The notes: a model not told the origin generated them from the sequence alone. Shown: positions 22,099 to 34,671, counted from the first letter of the stretch. The stretch is 64,000 bases of DNA from Allantophomopsis cytisporea (GCA_024752435.1 CP103034.1:186001-250000); one strand, 5' to 3'. Program-made: numbers and translations.

Positions 22099-23566
22099 TG
22101 ACCTGTGGTGTTCAGATTTCTGCGTCCATTGATCTGGGCTAGGAATATTAGATACTGCGCAGTTGTGAGATTAGCTCTACCCTTGCTGGGGAAACTATAG
22201 TGGCTACATACTGCTTAGAGTGGCCATTGCTATATTTCTGATATTTATTCATGCGAACAAGGAATATGAATGACAGACAGCGCAGTACAATGATGAATAG
22301 TAGCTGTGTACCCGGCGAAGTGCCCCGTTACCTATGCGACCTTATAAATCTTATTGCAAGCAGCTGATTTTCCTTCACATGTTAAAAAAAGCATATTTGT
22401 ATGAATGAAGCCATGATTGTGGGCTGTTTTTGGGGAATCACGTGACATACGCATCTGATGCGTGTTACTCTCAGGTGTTAACCGGCTTGATTTCTACTAC
22501 GTACTGTATCCGTTCGGCTATAGTTGACCATTGGTCTGTTCTCACAACTCTGTGGTGCTGCTTATGTAGAGTTGACGTGAGTTGGTACATACGTAGACGC
22601 TGCTTGAATAGTCTATGCGTATTATACGCGAAGCCTATTACGAGTCACATGTCTGAGCCGTTCGGTGTGTACTATGTAGGACGTAGCCAAAGGAACCACA
22701 TGCACACTGACTTCGACTGGTCACCGAGACTACAGCAGGAGGTGCACTTGTGATACTGTAGGTTAGGTGATAGTATTTAAAAGTATCCAAGGATCTTGAC
22801 CCACCGAGCTCTCTTGTATCCCGTTGGAGTCAAACGACTCTGAGAGTACAAATCGAAATACCCGTATTAGTTTGTAAAAATCATCGCCTAAGGGTATATC
22901 GTTTTTAGTATCTGAGTCGTTTGATTCCAAGGTGATAAATCAAGAGAGAGTTGTATAGTAACATGTATACATATCATTAAATTGCATAGTTATTATAAAA
23001 GAATGTTGAAACGAAAGTGAAAAAACTATAACCGAGAGCGCTATAAATTGTTATTAATAATGAATGTACTACTAGAATCTTTTAATTTTTACCTAGTACC
23101 TAGATTTAACGGCATACTATTACCAGCAGAAGTACGACAACTGCAGCTCAGAGTAAAAGTGCTAGACATGGCCAATCTCATGTACGTGACACTGCTCCAA
23201 CGTCTTTTCCATCGATATCAGCATCCAACATTACGTCTCCTCTAACCTCTAGCAAGGCCATGGCTAAGAGTGAAAGGCAGACCACATTTGCTCGATATCG
23301 ACGTCTTTATCACACTTAGGAATCGTGAGAGCGAGAGAACGTAGCATAAGTTGATCTGCCGATCTATAAGAGAGAATGGTTAGAGAGCCAGCTATATACC
23401 AAGCGTATTGGACAAAGTTGCCCCATTCCTACTGTACCCTGATTTACGTGGCTGTCTCGAACAATTTGATAAACCTTCACTATTCATTCTTCTTATGAAC
23501 AATAATAGTCGACATCTCCAGTATTAAATCCAATTACTCCGGCATAATACATCCGTTGCAGCCGTT
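22099..23566. other. Intergenic region with a hairpin element
   Basis: The first 200 bp probably form the promoter of the chaperone gene. A 143-bp imperfect hairpin (22809-22951) is listed separately. Open frames at 22430-22753 and 23048-23245 show no recognisable protein character. Confidence 0.45.
22809..22951. repeat. Imperfect long hairpin, MITE-like
   Basis: The left arm reads ctctcttg...ttggagtcaaacgactc and the right arm reads gagtcgtttgattccaa...caagagagag, complementary over about 40 bp with small gaps. Pairing continues inward (aatcgaaatacccg against agggtatatcg). This leaves a short loop, so the whole unit could fold into one stem. It has no coding capacity. The structure fits a small inverted-repeat transposon or the remains of two head-to-head copies; no clear target-site duplication was seen. 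Confidence 0.55.
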
Positions 23567-23914
23567 TCAGAGTTCGACTTGGTATCCGATAGCCCCAGCG
23601 ACCCCATCTTGCGGGTCGGTAAAGGTAATGCACTCCCCAACGGATGCGTACGGAATCGAATATGATACTCCAGCACAGCTATCAGGCTCGTAGAAATTGA
23701 TTACATCGTTGCCTAGCGCGTTGGTGCAAGCGGTGATCTTGGCCGAGCTGTACCAGATATTCCAGGTGGCGCACGTGTCGCCGTTGATTTCGATCAGCTT
23801 GAACTCGTCCGTGCAGTCGCTATTGTGGTACATCTGGACGTGAGCGGCTTCTGCAGCGGCGTGGCCTGCTAGGGCGGCGATGGTGATGGCAGACAAGAGT
23901 GAAGAAAGCTGCAT
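23567..23914 (-). CDS. Small secreted cysteine-containing protein
   Basis: The protein has 115 residues. The ATG at 23914 opens MQLSSLLSAITIAALAGHAAA, a clear signal peptide with a probable cut after AAA or AEA. The mature part (about 95 residues) holds five Cys (DC, TC, AC, SC, EC contexts), several Tyr/Trp (NIWYSSAKI) and ends GAIGYQVEL. The frame extends upstream to 24151 but that part is not protein-like, so the start is set at the signal peptide. Size, secretion and Cys content fit effector-like or cell-surface proteins of filamentous fungi, but I recognise no family. The odd Cys number suggests one free thiol or a dimer. Confidence 0.8.
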   Translation of the reverse strand: MQLSSLLSAITIAALAGHAAAEAAHVQMYHNSDCTDEFKLIEINGDTCATWNIWYSSAKITACTNALGNDVINFYEPDSCAGVSYSIPYASVGECITFTDPQDGVAGAIGYQVEL

Positions 23915-25448
23915 TCTGGGTTGGATTAAGGGTGGTTTGCGATATGCTCTGAGATTCGAATCACAGAGGGAAATGATATGAAGGCTGGATATCTTGATTG
24001 TGGCAGCTTCAATGTGTGTTATGCTTTCGAGAGGCGGCATAGAAAGGAGAAAAGCGTCCATTATATACTTGTGTCCCGTTAAGCTGCTTCTGTAGTTCAT
24101 CAACTTCTTGATCCCTTCCCTGTTTCTCATCAAGTGGTTTGATGCATTCATGATTTTTCGTTCATCAAAACTCCGCCCCTTCCTTCACGTGCCTCCTTTC
24201 AATTTCCAGTTTTTTTGTTTCCCAGACTTACCATTTTTGGACTCTGTTGTCCTCTTCAGTGACGATCTTGAAGGCATTGTTATGAGACCGAAACCCCACA
24301 ATTTATGGAGATCGTGTTTAACGAAGATAACAGAATTCAACAGGCAGAATCGGTGGATGATTCAGCTATGCGAAGTCTCCTACTTGACTGATAATAGGGA
24401 ATGAAAGAACGATTTCAGGTTATGTTTGCGTGTGATATACGATGATCTCCTTGAATACGAAACATATTATCAGTGGACTATCGGGGGAGAATCTGTCAAT
24501 TCCCCACCTGCTCAGAAGAATCCACCTTCAAGCTCGAGCCAACACTACTATCTTACGTGCAGCAAGACCAAATCAGTTAAGCATTAGAGAGGCAGGGAGG
24601 CCAGAGATTTAAACCCCAGCTCTGATGGTAGATGGGAGCAAGTTATGCTTGCAGGGAACTTACTTTCACATAATTTTATACTTGCGGGGAAACTATTACT
24701 CTCACACCAATCTTCACACGGTGCGACCTAATAGTCCAGAGCAACTAGTAAGCCTTCGATTCGTGTAAGGCCGGTCGCAGAGCAGTACCCAGACAATGGC
24801 GAGCTGATATCGTTGTCTGCTTATCATCTGTTGTTAAAGGGGTAATATGATATAGTCTTTTAACAATCCTTCTAGAATATTTCCGTACCGGGTTAACTTT
24901 CCTAATTAATCTCGCTGCTAGTTCCCAAGTGTAGCAATATGTTCATGTTTATAGCTTTCCAATTCTTCTTAAGAACCCGTAGTATATCTTTAGATTTCGA
25001 TATGTTTCATTCGGTTTCGATTAGTAGTTGTCCAACCCATTCTATTGAGTTTACAGTATCACTGTTTATATGTATACTCTAAAGGTTTCTCCAACAATTA
25101 ATAACATTTAAGACAATATGATAGGACTTTGTACTATGCAATATTTCATGCATTATAGGTAACAAGGTACGCAATAAATAGACGCAAGTACACAGCTTCG
25201 AACTATTTACAAGGCCGAACCCTAAAGAACATCCGACAATTAACGTAATGCATAATATATGTATCTCCTTGTTAGCATACGTGTCTGTGTGAACTCCAGA
25301 TGCTTTACTAATAAAGACAAAAGAACTCAAGGAATGTTGAAGAATGATCTAGCAGTCAGAAATTTATAGGGTCTCAACGAACGTATATGAAGGGCATGTT
25401 ATCCTTCCATCCCAAAAATTCTTCTATTAAACACTTGATCAGCAGAAC
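23915..25448. other. Intergenic region, no gene seen
   Basis: About 1.5 kb of AT-leaning sequence. Short frames at 24108-24404 and 25079-25330 have no family features. Nothing else is supported. Confidence 0.45.
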
Positions 25449-26354
25449 ATGGATATCACTCACCACCAACCTCGTCCTTGGGATCCTTATACATTTCTCG
25501 GTATAGATCCTCGCGCCAATTTCACCTGTGTTGGTAAGACACTAAAGGGATCTAAATGTAGTTGTCGTGTTTCAAAGCAGAGTCGTCGGAAAGCAACAGC
25601 AGTTTTGGACGGCTTGACAGAGATAGACAGATTGGCTCCTGATCTGACGCAGAAAATTGTGGAGGTGGCCTCTTACCTTCTCTGTCGGCGTTTTCACCAA
25701 AATCAAAGCTCAGAAGTTACAGATCTCTGGCTCTCGAGAATTGTATCTAATGATCCTCAGATGAATCTGTCAGCTATAGGGGTAGACTCGGTCTCTATAC
25801 GGTCTTCAACTGACTCGACTGTTTCAACATGGTCATCTGCAGCAACGAGAGCTACTCGGATAGCTGATGCGTCAAGTCTTACAGCAAGACAAGAAGCTCT
25901 AATTAGCCTTCTACTCTCTGGTAAATAACCCTGTTATCAGCCTACTGTTGTAAACGCTCCGGGAGTATCTTTTACTAACAAAGCGACTCTAGTAATCCAG
26001 AGAGCTCAAGATTACCAGACACAGAGATTATCTGCTCCGATATCATCCCTATCCGGACCATCTGCAATTCCAGCCGTGTTAATACCTACTTATCAGGAAA
26101 ATATACCGGACCGCGATCCAGAAGAAGACTGCTGTATCTACGAAGAAACCTTTCCGATTGGTGTGAGCCGAGCGAGATGTCTAAAATGTCATAAATATCT
26201 CCACACTGGATGTTTGGAGGAGTGGCGGAGAATTGCAGTCAGACTATCTTGCCTCTACTAGTGAGCTTCACTCCACCATAACTTTACACATAACTGACAT
26301 GACTTTCGGCTTTTAAGTCGATCCTCCGGTGGTTTTTCTAACGTTCAAACATAA
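25449..26354 (+). CDS. Fungal CxGxTxxGxxC / RING-like protein with lost zinc ligands
   Basis: My model is three exons, 25449-25920, 25993-26260 and 26318-26354 (258 residues). Intron 1 (72 bp: GTAAAT, TACTAAC branch, TAG) is strong; intron 2 (57 bp: GTGAGC...AAG) is weaker. Without intron 2 the protein ends at 26261. The N-terminus has FTCVGKTLKGSKCSC and ADLTQ-like helices with YLLCRRFHQNQ, a pattern shared by many fungal proteins that end in a RING-type finger. Here the finger reads DCCIYEE...RCLKCHKYLHTGCLEEW...SCLYYRSS. Two positions expected to be Cys (CxxC pairs) are Tyr. The protein is therefore probably no longer a ubiquitin ligase and may be decaying. Confidence 0.65.
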
Positions 26355-28453
26355 CTTCGGAATCGCAAGAGAGTGCAGTATATCGGTGTATGTCAGTGAC
26401 CTGGAATGTCAGTTGAAGTATCACCAGTGTTTTTGGAGATGCGATATTGTTTTTCCTTCAGGAATAGGGCCTCAACTTCTATGATAAATGCACCATTCAT
26501 CATTCTAATATTGTTTTATATGCTTCAATGACAAGCCGCCTAATGTTAAATGGGATGTTGAAAATTAACCTGTGAAACTTTCGCGCCCTCAAAGGTGCAA
26601 AGTCAAGTGATCATTTGCAGGCGACTTTTTAATGCGACAAATACATACAAACATATGCGGAATCGGTTTCAAATAGCTCGCTTTGGTGAGAAGTATTGAA
26701 ATGTTTAAAAAGCACTAGGAATATACTATACGTCTGAGAAGCAATCAAACTTCTTGAAAATAAAACAAAAGTGCTTCTATACTGCGGCTTCTACGTGTTC
26801 CTTATATCCGACTTCTGTCTGGTAGTATGGGAATGCTCTAAAGAGTCTTGGTGACTTTACACGACAAGTTGCTGTTGCTTCGCCCCTAATTTCGTAGTAA
26901 AGGCCCATCAGAAACCTGACTAAATAAGCTTATCAGATAGCCTATTGCGAGCCAATTGGAAGTAAGCGCTCATTAAGGAGTCAATACTCAATTTAAGGTG
27001 AAGGCAAAATATTTCATAGCTCAAATAGTCGTTAAACGAAATTCAAAAGCAGAGTAGAACTGGGCCTGTGCAGGTAGGGCTTGTCGGTGAGTGCTTATTT
27101 CCCCTTTCAGTAAACGCCTGAATCCCTGTTGTGAGCATATTTCATCCTCACACTTAGATAAATATACCGATGGCGAAGGCGATTACCTGTAAGTATACGT
27201 TGTCGGGAGTCTTGAAGTTTCTGCGGGCCATCAATTTTCTGAAGGTCATCATTCTCTGGAAGACGTCGCTTCTGGAAGGCCCTCCATGTGATGAGGCTCT
27301 TCACTAATACCTGAGACTGTGTTCACTCTAGCATCATACCTTCCTTACATTATTACTTTAGTAATCACCATGATAGGAATTCGCACCGCTACTGCTTTCC
27401 TATTATAGAGCTAGTAGATTATCCGTAGAAACAGCTAATGTATTTGTAATGTAGAGAAGTTTAATATAAATAGTTTAGAAGACCCAAGCTTCATGTCCCG
27501 TTCATACTTCTTCTTCTGCGAATATCAAATTGTATAAACACAGTTCAATCAATTGATCTACCTTGTCTCTAATAACGTTAGTACTATCTAATGCTCCTCT
27601 GTTTCTATATCGATATCCACTCCATAACGAAACCAAATGTCGCATAATAACTTGCAATGAAATAAAGGCACCTTCTATTAATCCAAGACGATTTATAGTC
27701 TTCTACCATCTGTTCTTACTATAGGTTTTTCTATTCCTCTTTTATGTTTTTCTACTCTTCATCTAATGTGATGAATCCTTGAGCAACGCAATTGTTCACT
27801 GCCTGGTCCTTCGTTACAAATACTCAGCAGTTCAGCTGATAGGAGCTCATTGTGTCTTGCTTATCGTTCATTGACTGGTAATTACTGCTTACTATACATA
27901 GCTACAGCTTATTGATGCTCTTATACTTTACCAGGTGCTTGAACCTTGAAAGTAACATTTAGAGTCTGATATTATTTCAATGGTTGGTAAATCATTGTTG
28001 TACGGATATTCAAATTATCGATCACCTTTGAGTTGAAAGTCCCATAAGCTTGAGTGAGCCCAGAGTCGTCTACCAAAGCAATCTATGTGTAACGCGCGAT
28101 TTTTGAGGTCGATTTCATCGATGAGCAGCTGCGCACAAACACCAAGATCCCTGTCGAACGACCAAAGGCGCATACATAATAGAATCTCCAGCCTGATTTC
28201 TTACCCAAAATCGAATCGCGACACTTCCATTCTATTGACCTTAAGACTCGGATCATATTCGAAGCATTTACTTGATAGTCGTACGTTTCTTGACAAGTTC
28301 ATATTCCATATTCATAGGTCAACAACGATAAAAATAGAATCGGCAACAAAAAACGATGACAGCGACGATAACAACTTGAACCGAAAGCAATTACCCATAA
28401 GACGACTAATCGTTCAATAACCACGAGATTTCTTCAAAGAATACTTCGAAGAA
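26355..28453. other. Intergenic region, no gene recognised
   Basis: About 2.1 kb. A frame at 28085-28420 lies just upstream of the zinc-finger gene but is Ser/Arg/Asn-rich and probably part of its 5' leader. The rest shows only short random frames. Confidence 0.45.
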
Positions 28454-30732
28454 ATGTTTCCCTCTCCCTCTCCCTCTGAGGATCAACTTGCGGAAGGTGA
28501 TCATTTTAGCGGACCTGAAAATGTGATACCTTCCCGAAAATCACAACTGACCAAGCCCTGGCGACAGGAGCGCTTTTCGACGAAACCCATCGAAAACAAA
28601 ATAAATATTGGAGCTTGCAAGGATTTTGGCGATGGACCTATCTACACATGTTCAATGTTAAGCTCTACAGAATGTCTTGAGACATTCAATAATATCAATG
28701 GTTTATACGACCATTGTTCGCAATATCATCATCCATCCTTCCAGATACTAGCCAAGCCAGAGCGTCTAGTGTGCTCAGAGTGCGATACCTACTCACAGCA
28801 CAGGAGTTACACATCCTGTGGGTGCCGTATTCCTCTCTCGGTGTGCATATACGGCTCCAAGAACGGTACATCATCCACTGATCCCCAAGAGCAGCAAGAC
28901 CTTTGGCGTAAGAATCCCATCGCTCTTCTGGCTTCTGTAATAAATGAGTCCAATGCTGTTTCTCATCTACAGCCTGAGTCTAAGCCAACCTCCAAATCAG
29001 AGTTAAAGTCGAGATTGACTCCTGAATTCAGTATTTATGCAATGTCAGACTCCGAGGAGAGTTCAGAGCTAGATTCGGGTTTTGAGATCGAAGATACCAG
29101 ATACACCAATCTTACATGTCTAAAAGATATTGTACAAGATGAAGTTCAGAAGATCTTAGTGACTAAGGATAGCCGAATCAGACAGGACCTGTCTCCTGTC
29201 ACTGACTCTCTCGTGTGTTTTATTTTGGAAAGCTTATGGTCTTGGTTCGAACCTAGATACACGTCCAACCTCACTACCTGTACGAGTACTGCCTTTACAC
29301 CTTCAGGCCCCTCACAAAATGGAAAGGATTCTCGAGGGAAACCATCGAGGAGTAGTGAGCAGGGTGGTAAAAGAACGCGGCAAACCGACGATGATGAGAA
29401 GGGAGACGAACGGCAAACTAAGCGTACAAGAAAAGTGGCAGTTGGAGAAGATACTGGAAAAAAGCGACAGAAATTTGCATGTCCATTCCGGAAGCATAAT
29501 TCTAATGAATATGGTGTTATGCATTGGAAATATTGTGCTCTGACATCATACCCGGATATATCTCGTCTCAAGTTAGTGTCTGGTCGTTGAAAAACAAGTA
29601 AATGGCTAACACTCAATCACAGGGAGCATCTGATCCGAGGACCACATCGCATATGGGAGTGTGATAGGTGTGGGAAGAGCTTCAAGGCAAATCGAGACAA
29701 GGTCAAGCACGCACGAGAAGCAATAGCCTGCGCACCTGTTGTTGGAGAGCGCGTTGCGAAAGCGGGAATAAATCAAGATCTTGTGGATTGGCTTAAGAAT
29801 ACAGGACAATCATACACCGAGGAAGTTGGTCAAAAATACAGGAAGCAGACAGAAGAGCAACGATGGTTTACAATCTACAAGAAGTTATTTTCTTGTAGTG
29901 ATGATGAGCTGCCATCCCCATGTAAGTGTTGCAGTCTTTACGTCTTATTATACTTGATCCATTTCGAAATATTATGGCATTCAGGGACTAACATATAGCA
30001 GATTTTGAGGCACCCATCGAACAGAGGGCCAGACAATTTAATTCGGGAGATATTGGAGACTTTCAACAATATTTTCGTGAAGAGCTCTTGCGAGACTTTC
30101 GAAGACAGGCAGCGAATTCCTTCGAACAGGACTTAATAGATCAAGTATCGACTATGTTTGGCGAATGCGCATCAAGAATATGGATGCGGTACATCGAGAC
30201 ATCCACGAACAGTGGCCTTTATATCCCGGAATCAGTTCAGAATTCTCAGAGTGGTTCAAGTCTATCACAACATGGAAACAGCTTTTCCAGCTCCGAGGTT
30301 CACATGCTCACAGATGGCTCGAACTTCAACACTGGTGCTTCTGGAGAAAACAATATGAGAAGCCCAAGCAATAGCGATATGCTTACACATGATATTGGTT
30401 CTCCACAAACGGAACCGGAAAATGGCAGTCCTTCTCAAAATCTAGCTGTGCCATCACAGGGCCTATTCCAGATACCGGAGCTCTCGGATGCTAAGATACG
30501 AGAGAACCGTGAGAATCAGGTGGCGGAGGATACCAGGTATAGCGGCCCTAGTCCAGAACTGGATTACGATATGGGTATGGCCTCTCTGGGAGACTTCTTC
30601 ACTGAAGTCGCGACCCCGGGGTTTGGTGATGGTACAAGTGTTAGTGGTGATCTGGGTGTCGGTTGGAATGACTTGAATGAATTTAGCTATGATGGTTTTG
30701 ATATGGGTTCAAACGCGTTATCAGGACAATGA
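28454..30732 (+). CDS. Fungal zinc-finger protein (C2H2/C2HC type), putative transcription factor
   Basis: Three exons, 28454-29571, 29623-29921 and 30002-30732, encode 715 residues. Introns of 51 and 80 bp have CTAAC branch sites (GGCTAAC, GACTAAC) and CAG ends. An N-terminal Cys/His cluster (YTCSMLSSTECLETF...DHCSQYHH) is followed by acidic and basic stretches (KRTR, KRTRK). Then comes ACPFRKHNSNEYG...YCALTSYPDISRLKEHL...GPH (C343, C361, H375, H381) joined to CDRCGKSF...KHAREAIAC (C386, C389, H402, C409). This paired arrangement is common in fungal proteins of unknown function with one C2H2-like finger pair. The C-terminal third is Ser/Asn/Gly-rich and acidic, like an activation region. Nuclear localisation and DNA binding are inferred. 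Confidence 0.82.
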
Positions 30733-32057
30733 GCAGTCGAATTCAAATCTTCTGCTGGAGAAAAACTCTTTAGACCTGTGGCGGAATGGGTAATTTACGA
30801 TATGTAGGTGAATATAATGAGAGCTCTCTGGGATGTGCTACGAAATGAATACCGTAAATACATTCTACATGGGTGGATGTTTTGCATTTTTCAATTGGAA
30901 CTACTGACTTCGAAAGTGAGCAAGCATATGGATCACTTCCATTATCGTGATCTTCTAACCTGACTGATGTGCATACAGTTTAACAATAACTAGGTAATTC
31001 CTAATCTCTTTTGACTTAACCTGTCGAGAAAGACCAAGCTGAACGTGTCGAGCTGTTCCATCTCATTCGCTAAGCATACAACTTGGCCAATATGAACGAG
31101 TTCTTGTTACTATCGGCGTAAAGGCCACTCCAAATGAGTTTGTGATTTCTACAAAATATGATGCTACCTTGATGTTCGTTTTACGTTTGTTGCTTGGGTG
31201 TCTATGCCAAGTAGAAATGAACTAACTCACTCATGTGTGGGGGGAGGGGTGCACTTTCATATTGTATACGGGCCTGTGCGTTCCTCGAACATAACAACCC
31301 TTTAATGCATGTTCAGCGGACACTGTATAATCCTATCTTACTCATGACAGCATCATGAACCAACAGTATAACCAAGTATGCACGTTACCTGGTAACAGCT
31401 GAAACGAAATGCTGTGGCTGGCTGTATGCTTGAGGGACCATTAGGTGATATGAACATGTAGGATATTATAAGCGCTGTCAGTGCCGGGGGCGTGTGAGGG
31501 GAAATGATTCACCCGTAGCTGCTTGATTATCTGTCAGGCAACAAGAACTCGTAAAATGGTATTTGAGACATTAGAACAATCGTGAGAACGTAAGTCTGTA
31601 GGATTTCCTACTCCACATCTTTATATAGGTAAACAAAATGAGTCCTCGGCCGTGAAATCTCGTCGCATTTTAGGCGTATAGCGCGGATTTTGAAGAAATC
31701 CTGAGCGGTTCAGGTGTGCTCATCATTGGCCCACACTTCAGGTTGTGGCACCTGCGGGATGGCAATTCTCCAGTTGCCATTAGAACCTTGGAATCTAGTA
31801 GAAGGACAGGTCCCAAACAGCTGCCGTTAGAGCTGAGGGGAACAGTTCTTCCTTCTCGCTAAGAGAGATAAAGTCAGATGTTATTCGCAAATGTATCTCC
31901 TCTCTTACTGCTCACTACGTGACATTGTACTAGCTGCTCAGAGCCTTATTTAGAATCCTCGAACTTCCGGTTATTTTGCGAGCATCTCATATAGGTTCTT
32001 TTATGTTCTCGTGACTATCCTTACTGTAGCTGGTTAAGAGAATCTCAGTCCGGGGCG
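30733..32057. other. Intergenic region, no gene seen
   Basis: About 1.3 kb with no coding stretch that I can support. Confidence 0.45.
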
Positions 32058-33345
32058 ATGGCTTTCTCTGTATCATCTCGTGCGGATCTCGATCAGTTCA
32101 GCCATGATAGCTTACGGCATCGTGCAGTTAACATCAATCACTCTATCATCGAAGCACCATCACCTGTGGCCCTGCTCGGATCCTCAGAAGCTCCAGACCT
32201 GTATGCTAAACTCAAAATATTAGATCGAGAAGCTTACTGAATTCTCTGGTGGGTTCGAAGTCCAAGAGCTTATGTATGATATTCAAGAGCTTCTAGATTG
32301 GATATTACCAAAACTTCGATTAAAGTTCGATATTCTAGCTTTACTCAAGCCCGAGCTGCTCAGAGTAGTCCTATGGACACTGGACGACCACAGAATCACG
32401 ACCCCACCCACGTTGTGGCAAGGGATGAAGTCGGCGAGTCTTCTAACTCAATTGGCGATGGCCTTCCCAAACTTATGTACATAAGAGGCAGCGGAATTCG
32501 GACGAAGTTGGAGTTACGCACAATCGATCTCAAAGATATTAGTACGGATCGCGAACTGTTCCAAGTGCTAAGAGCAAACCTATGTGGTGGTCCTTGGGAG
32601 AGGTTTCTGCGACGGCTAGGCATCAAAGCTTTTACAGGATTCAATTTCACAAAGGTGAGATTCTTTTGCGGTTTTCAAAAGTGTCTGCGACATTTAACGT
32701 TGTGTTCAGTTTGAGTTGAACAAGTCTAGTGATGTGATCCTGACCAGGTATAACGAATTGCCACCTTCTGATCGAGTGGATTATGAATATTCACCACGAC
32801 CACCAATATCCATCCCACCGATACCTCCTATTATGGTCATACATTTTCTAGGGCATCCAGACCGTTTTCCTCATGGTGCTGTTGTGCTCAACCAGCTACC
32901 TAAGCTTAAGGGTCAACGCGCAGCAGATGCAAAAGAAGTGTAGGGAATCGAGATTGTTGATGCGATGAATTTGGCGCGGCTTTTTCTTCGCCTTTGTGCC
33001 ATTTCGATACTCTTCACTTGGATATCCACTACAATAATATCTGGGACGCTGGTTGCGAATCTATTTCAACCGTGCTGCTCAACAACGGACGACGCTCGCC
33101 ACGAATATTACTTTCTTTATCCTTTCACTTGGAGCACTCCTCAGCTTATCTACGGTCTTCTTGTATGCATCATCTTCCAGGCTCCCATAATATCCAGCAT
33201 AATATTCGTTATTCAGGCGGCTAAACGTCAGGGTCGGACGTCGCATAGTAAGCAACTGGAACAAGCTATGATTTCTCAACAGCTATTAGATCGGCGACAG
33301 ATGCTTCGATCTAGAGATATCCAGGGTCCAATATTCTCTCTATAA
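32058..33345 (+). pseudogene. Membrane-anchored fungal family of unknown function, copy 1 (premature stop)
   Basis: The supported core is an exon ending at 32654 (frame open from 32280), a 55-bp intron (GTGAGA...CAG, 32655-32709), then a frame from 32710. The core reads GLPKLMYIRGSG, LKDISTDRELFQVLRANL, FTKFELNK and YEYSPRPPISIPPIPPIM, and continues after a TAG at 32941-32943 in the same frame into GIEIVDAMNLARLF and two or three membrane spans, ending at 33345. Copy 2 (33558-34671) has GWGLAWEEG at the matching place, so the stop replaces a conserved Trp (TGG to TAG). The 5' part (from 32058) could not be joined confidently; EKLTEFSGGFEVQELMYD in another frame may be an exon. Function unknown. 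Confidence 0.6.
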
Positions 33346-33557
33346 TCTTAAGATATACTATACCATATTTACGATACATCTGCGCTGTATGGCAGAACTT
33401 TTCAGAATGTCCCTTTACGGACCCTATTTCGGGGAAATCGGAAACAAGATGAGCGAAAGGTCAGCTGTGTTAGGATTCCCTCTCATTATATTCCCTTTCT
33501 ATGATCTATGCTAATAAGCAGTAGTCTTGTGGTCGGAATCTTTACATTCCCGTCAGC

Positions 33558-34671
33558 ATGTGGGAAAAGCAACTCCAGAGAGAATTGAAGAGAGCAGCAA
33601 AAGCAGAGTCATCTGTTGTTACAAAAACAACTCATGGCAATTATACAGGCCTACGCTCAAATGACCCTTCAAAACTTCAGAGATCTGCGGACCCGGGCAT
33701 AGAACTTCAAGCTCAAGGATCTAGGGCAGGTAAGGTTTCCAACGAGGAGCATCAGAGCAGTCCACAATCTTCTGTAGAACAAAGTGGTAGCAGTCACAGC
33801 CAGCCAAGCGACAGCAGCACCAATAGCACTGGGAGTAACAAAGATGAAGATGGAGACGGGGATGGAGATGAAAATCAGAACGGCAGTGATGATGCAAGGG
33901 CCCAATCTACAAACGACAATAACATCGGGAACTGGGTACATTTGCTTTTCAAAAATAGCCACCGCCCGAAAGCACAAGTCATTGCCGATATCACAGATCT
34001 CACTAGTAACGATGTGGCATTCCAGACTCTGAGTACCTTGTTCCATCAACGATGGGGAAGTTGGCGTGCATCTGTTGCTATCAAGCATATACGCTTGACA
34101 AAGGTAAGACATTTCCGGTTCATCTGCAAATCATGCGTGTTAACAGATTTAGTATCAACTGATCAACGCCATTGGAACGGTAGACTCGTTATATGATCCT
34201 ACTGACTGGCGATCAATGATGCCACCAGAGTCGGACAGCAATTATGCGTATAGCTGGCGACCACCGCCGGGCGCTGTGGCACCCACGCGAATTGATCCGC
34301 TTATTCCCGACCAGTTTCTATACCATGTGTTTACGCATTCGCAAGCAATCAGAGAAGAATACGCTGGCGATGAGCTTCAACGTCGGTTGCCAAAAAGGAG
34401 AACCCCTTTGACAGGTAGAGTTGATGGAGGATTCCCGATAGGGTGGGGTCTTGCATGGGAGGAAGGATACAATTGGCAATTTTTCTACCATTGCGAGTCC
34501 TTGATTTTCTTCGCTACGCTAGGTTTTGTGATTACGTGGATAGTCGTGTGGAAGAAGGAGGACAACGTGTCGACAGCTTTTACCGGAGGGGCTTTCTTCC
34601 TGGCTGTTGGTCAGCTGGGATACCTCGTGGCTCATGCGCTCTCAGAATGGCTACAATTCTGGAGATACTAA
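33558..34671 (+). CDS. Membrane-anchored fungal family of unknown function, copy 2
   Basis: Two exons, 33558-34103 and 34153-34671, encode 354 residues. The 49-bp intron (GTAAGA...TTTAG) rejoins HIRLTK to YQLINAIGTVDSLYD in phase 0; a nearer CAG at 34144-34146 would cause an immediate stop and is rejected. The N-terminal 120 residues are polar and disordered (SSP, SGSSHSQPS, DEDGDGDGDE). The conserved core is NWVHLLFKNSHRPKAQVI...DLTSNDVAFQTLSTLF, then PPGAVAPTRIDPLIP, FPIGWGLAWEEGYNW, and a C-terminal pair of membrane spans (FFATLGFVITWIVVW, FFLAVGQLGYLVAHAL). This is a common fungal lineage-expanded family with no assigned function. It lies 212 bp downstream of copy 1 on the same strand, a tandem duplication. 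Confidence 0.8.

Noticed and set aside
22430..22753. A 107-codon frame near the hairpin element
   Set aside because: Its His/Tyr/Cys-rich random composition, lack of a conserved motif and lack of good start context argue against coding.
28085..28420. A 111-codon frame just upstream of the zinc-finger gene
   Set aside because: Its composition is random and no splice sites join it to the gene. It is better read as leader sequence.
34141..34152. Use of the CAG at 34144-34146 as acceptor in membrane-family copy 2
   Set aside because: It gives an immediate in-frame stop (ATT TAG). The TAG acceptor six bases later keeps the frame and the conserved sequence.
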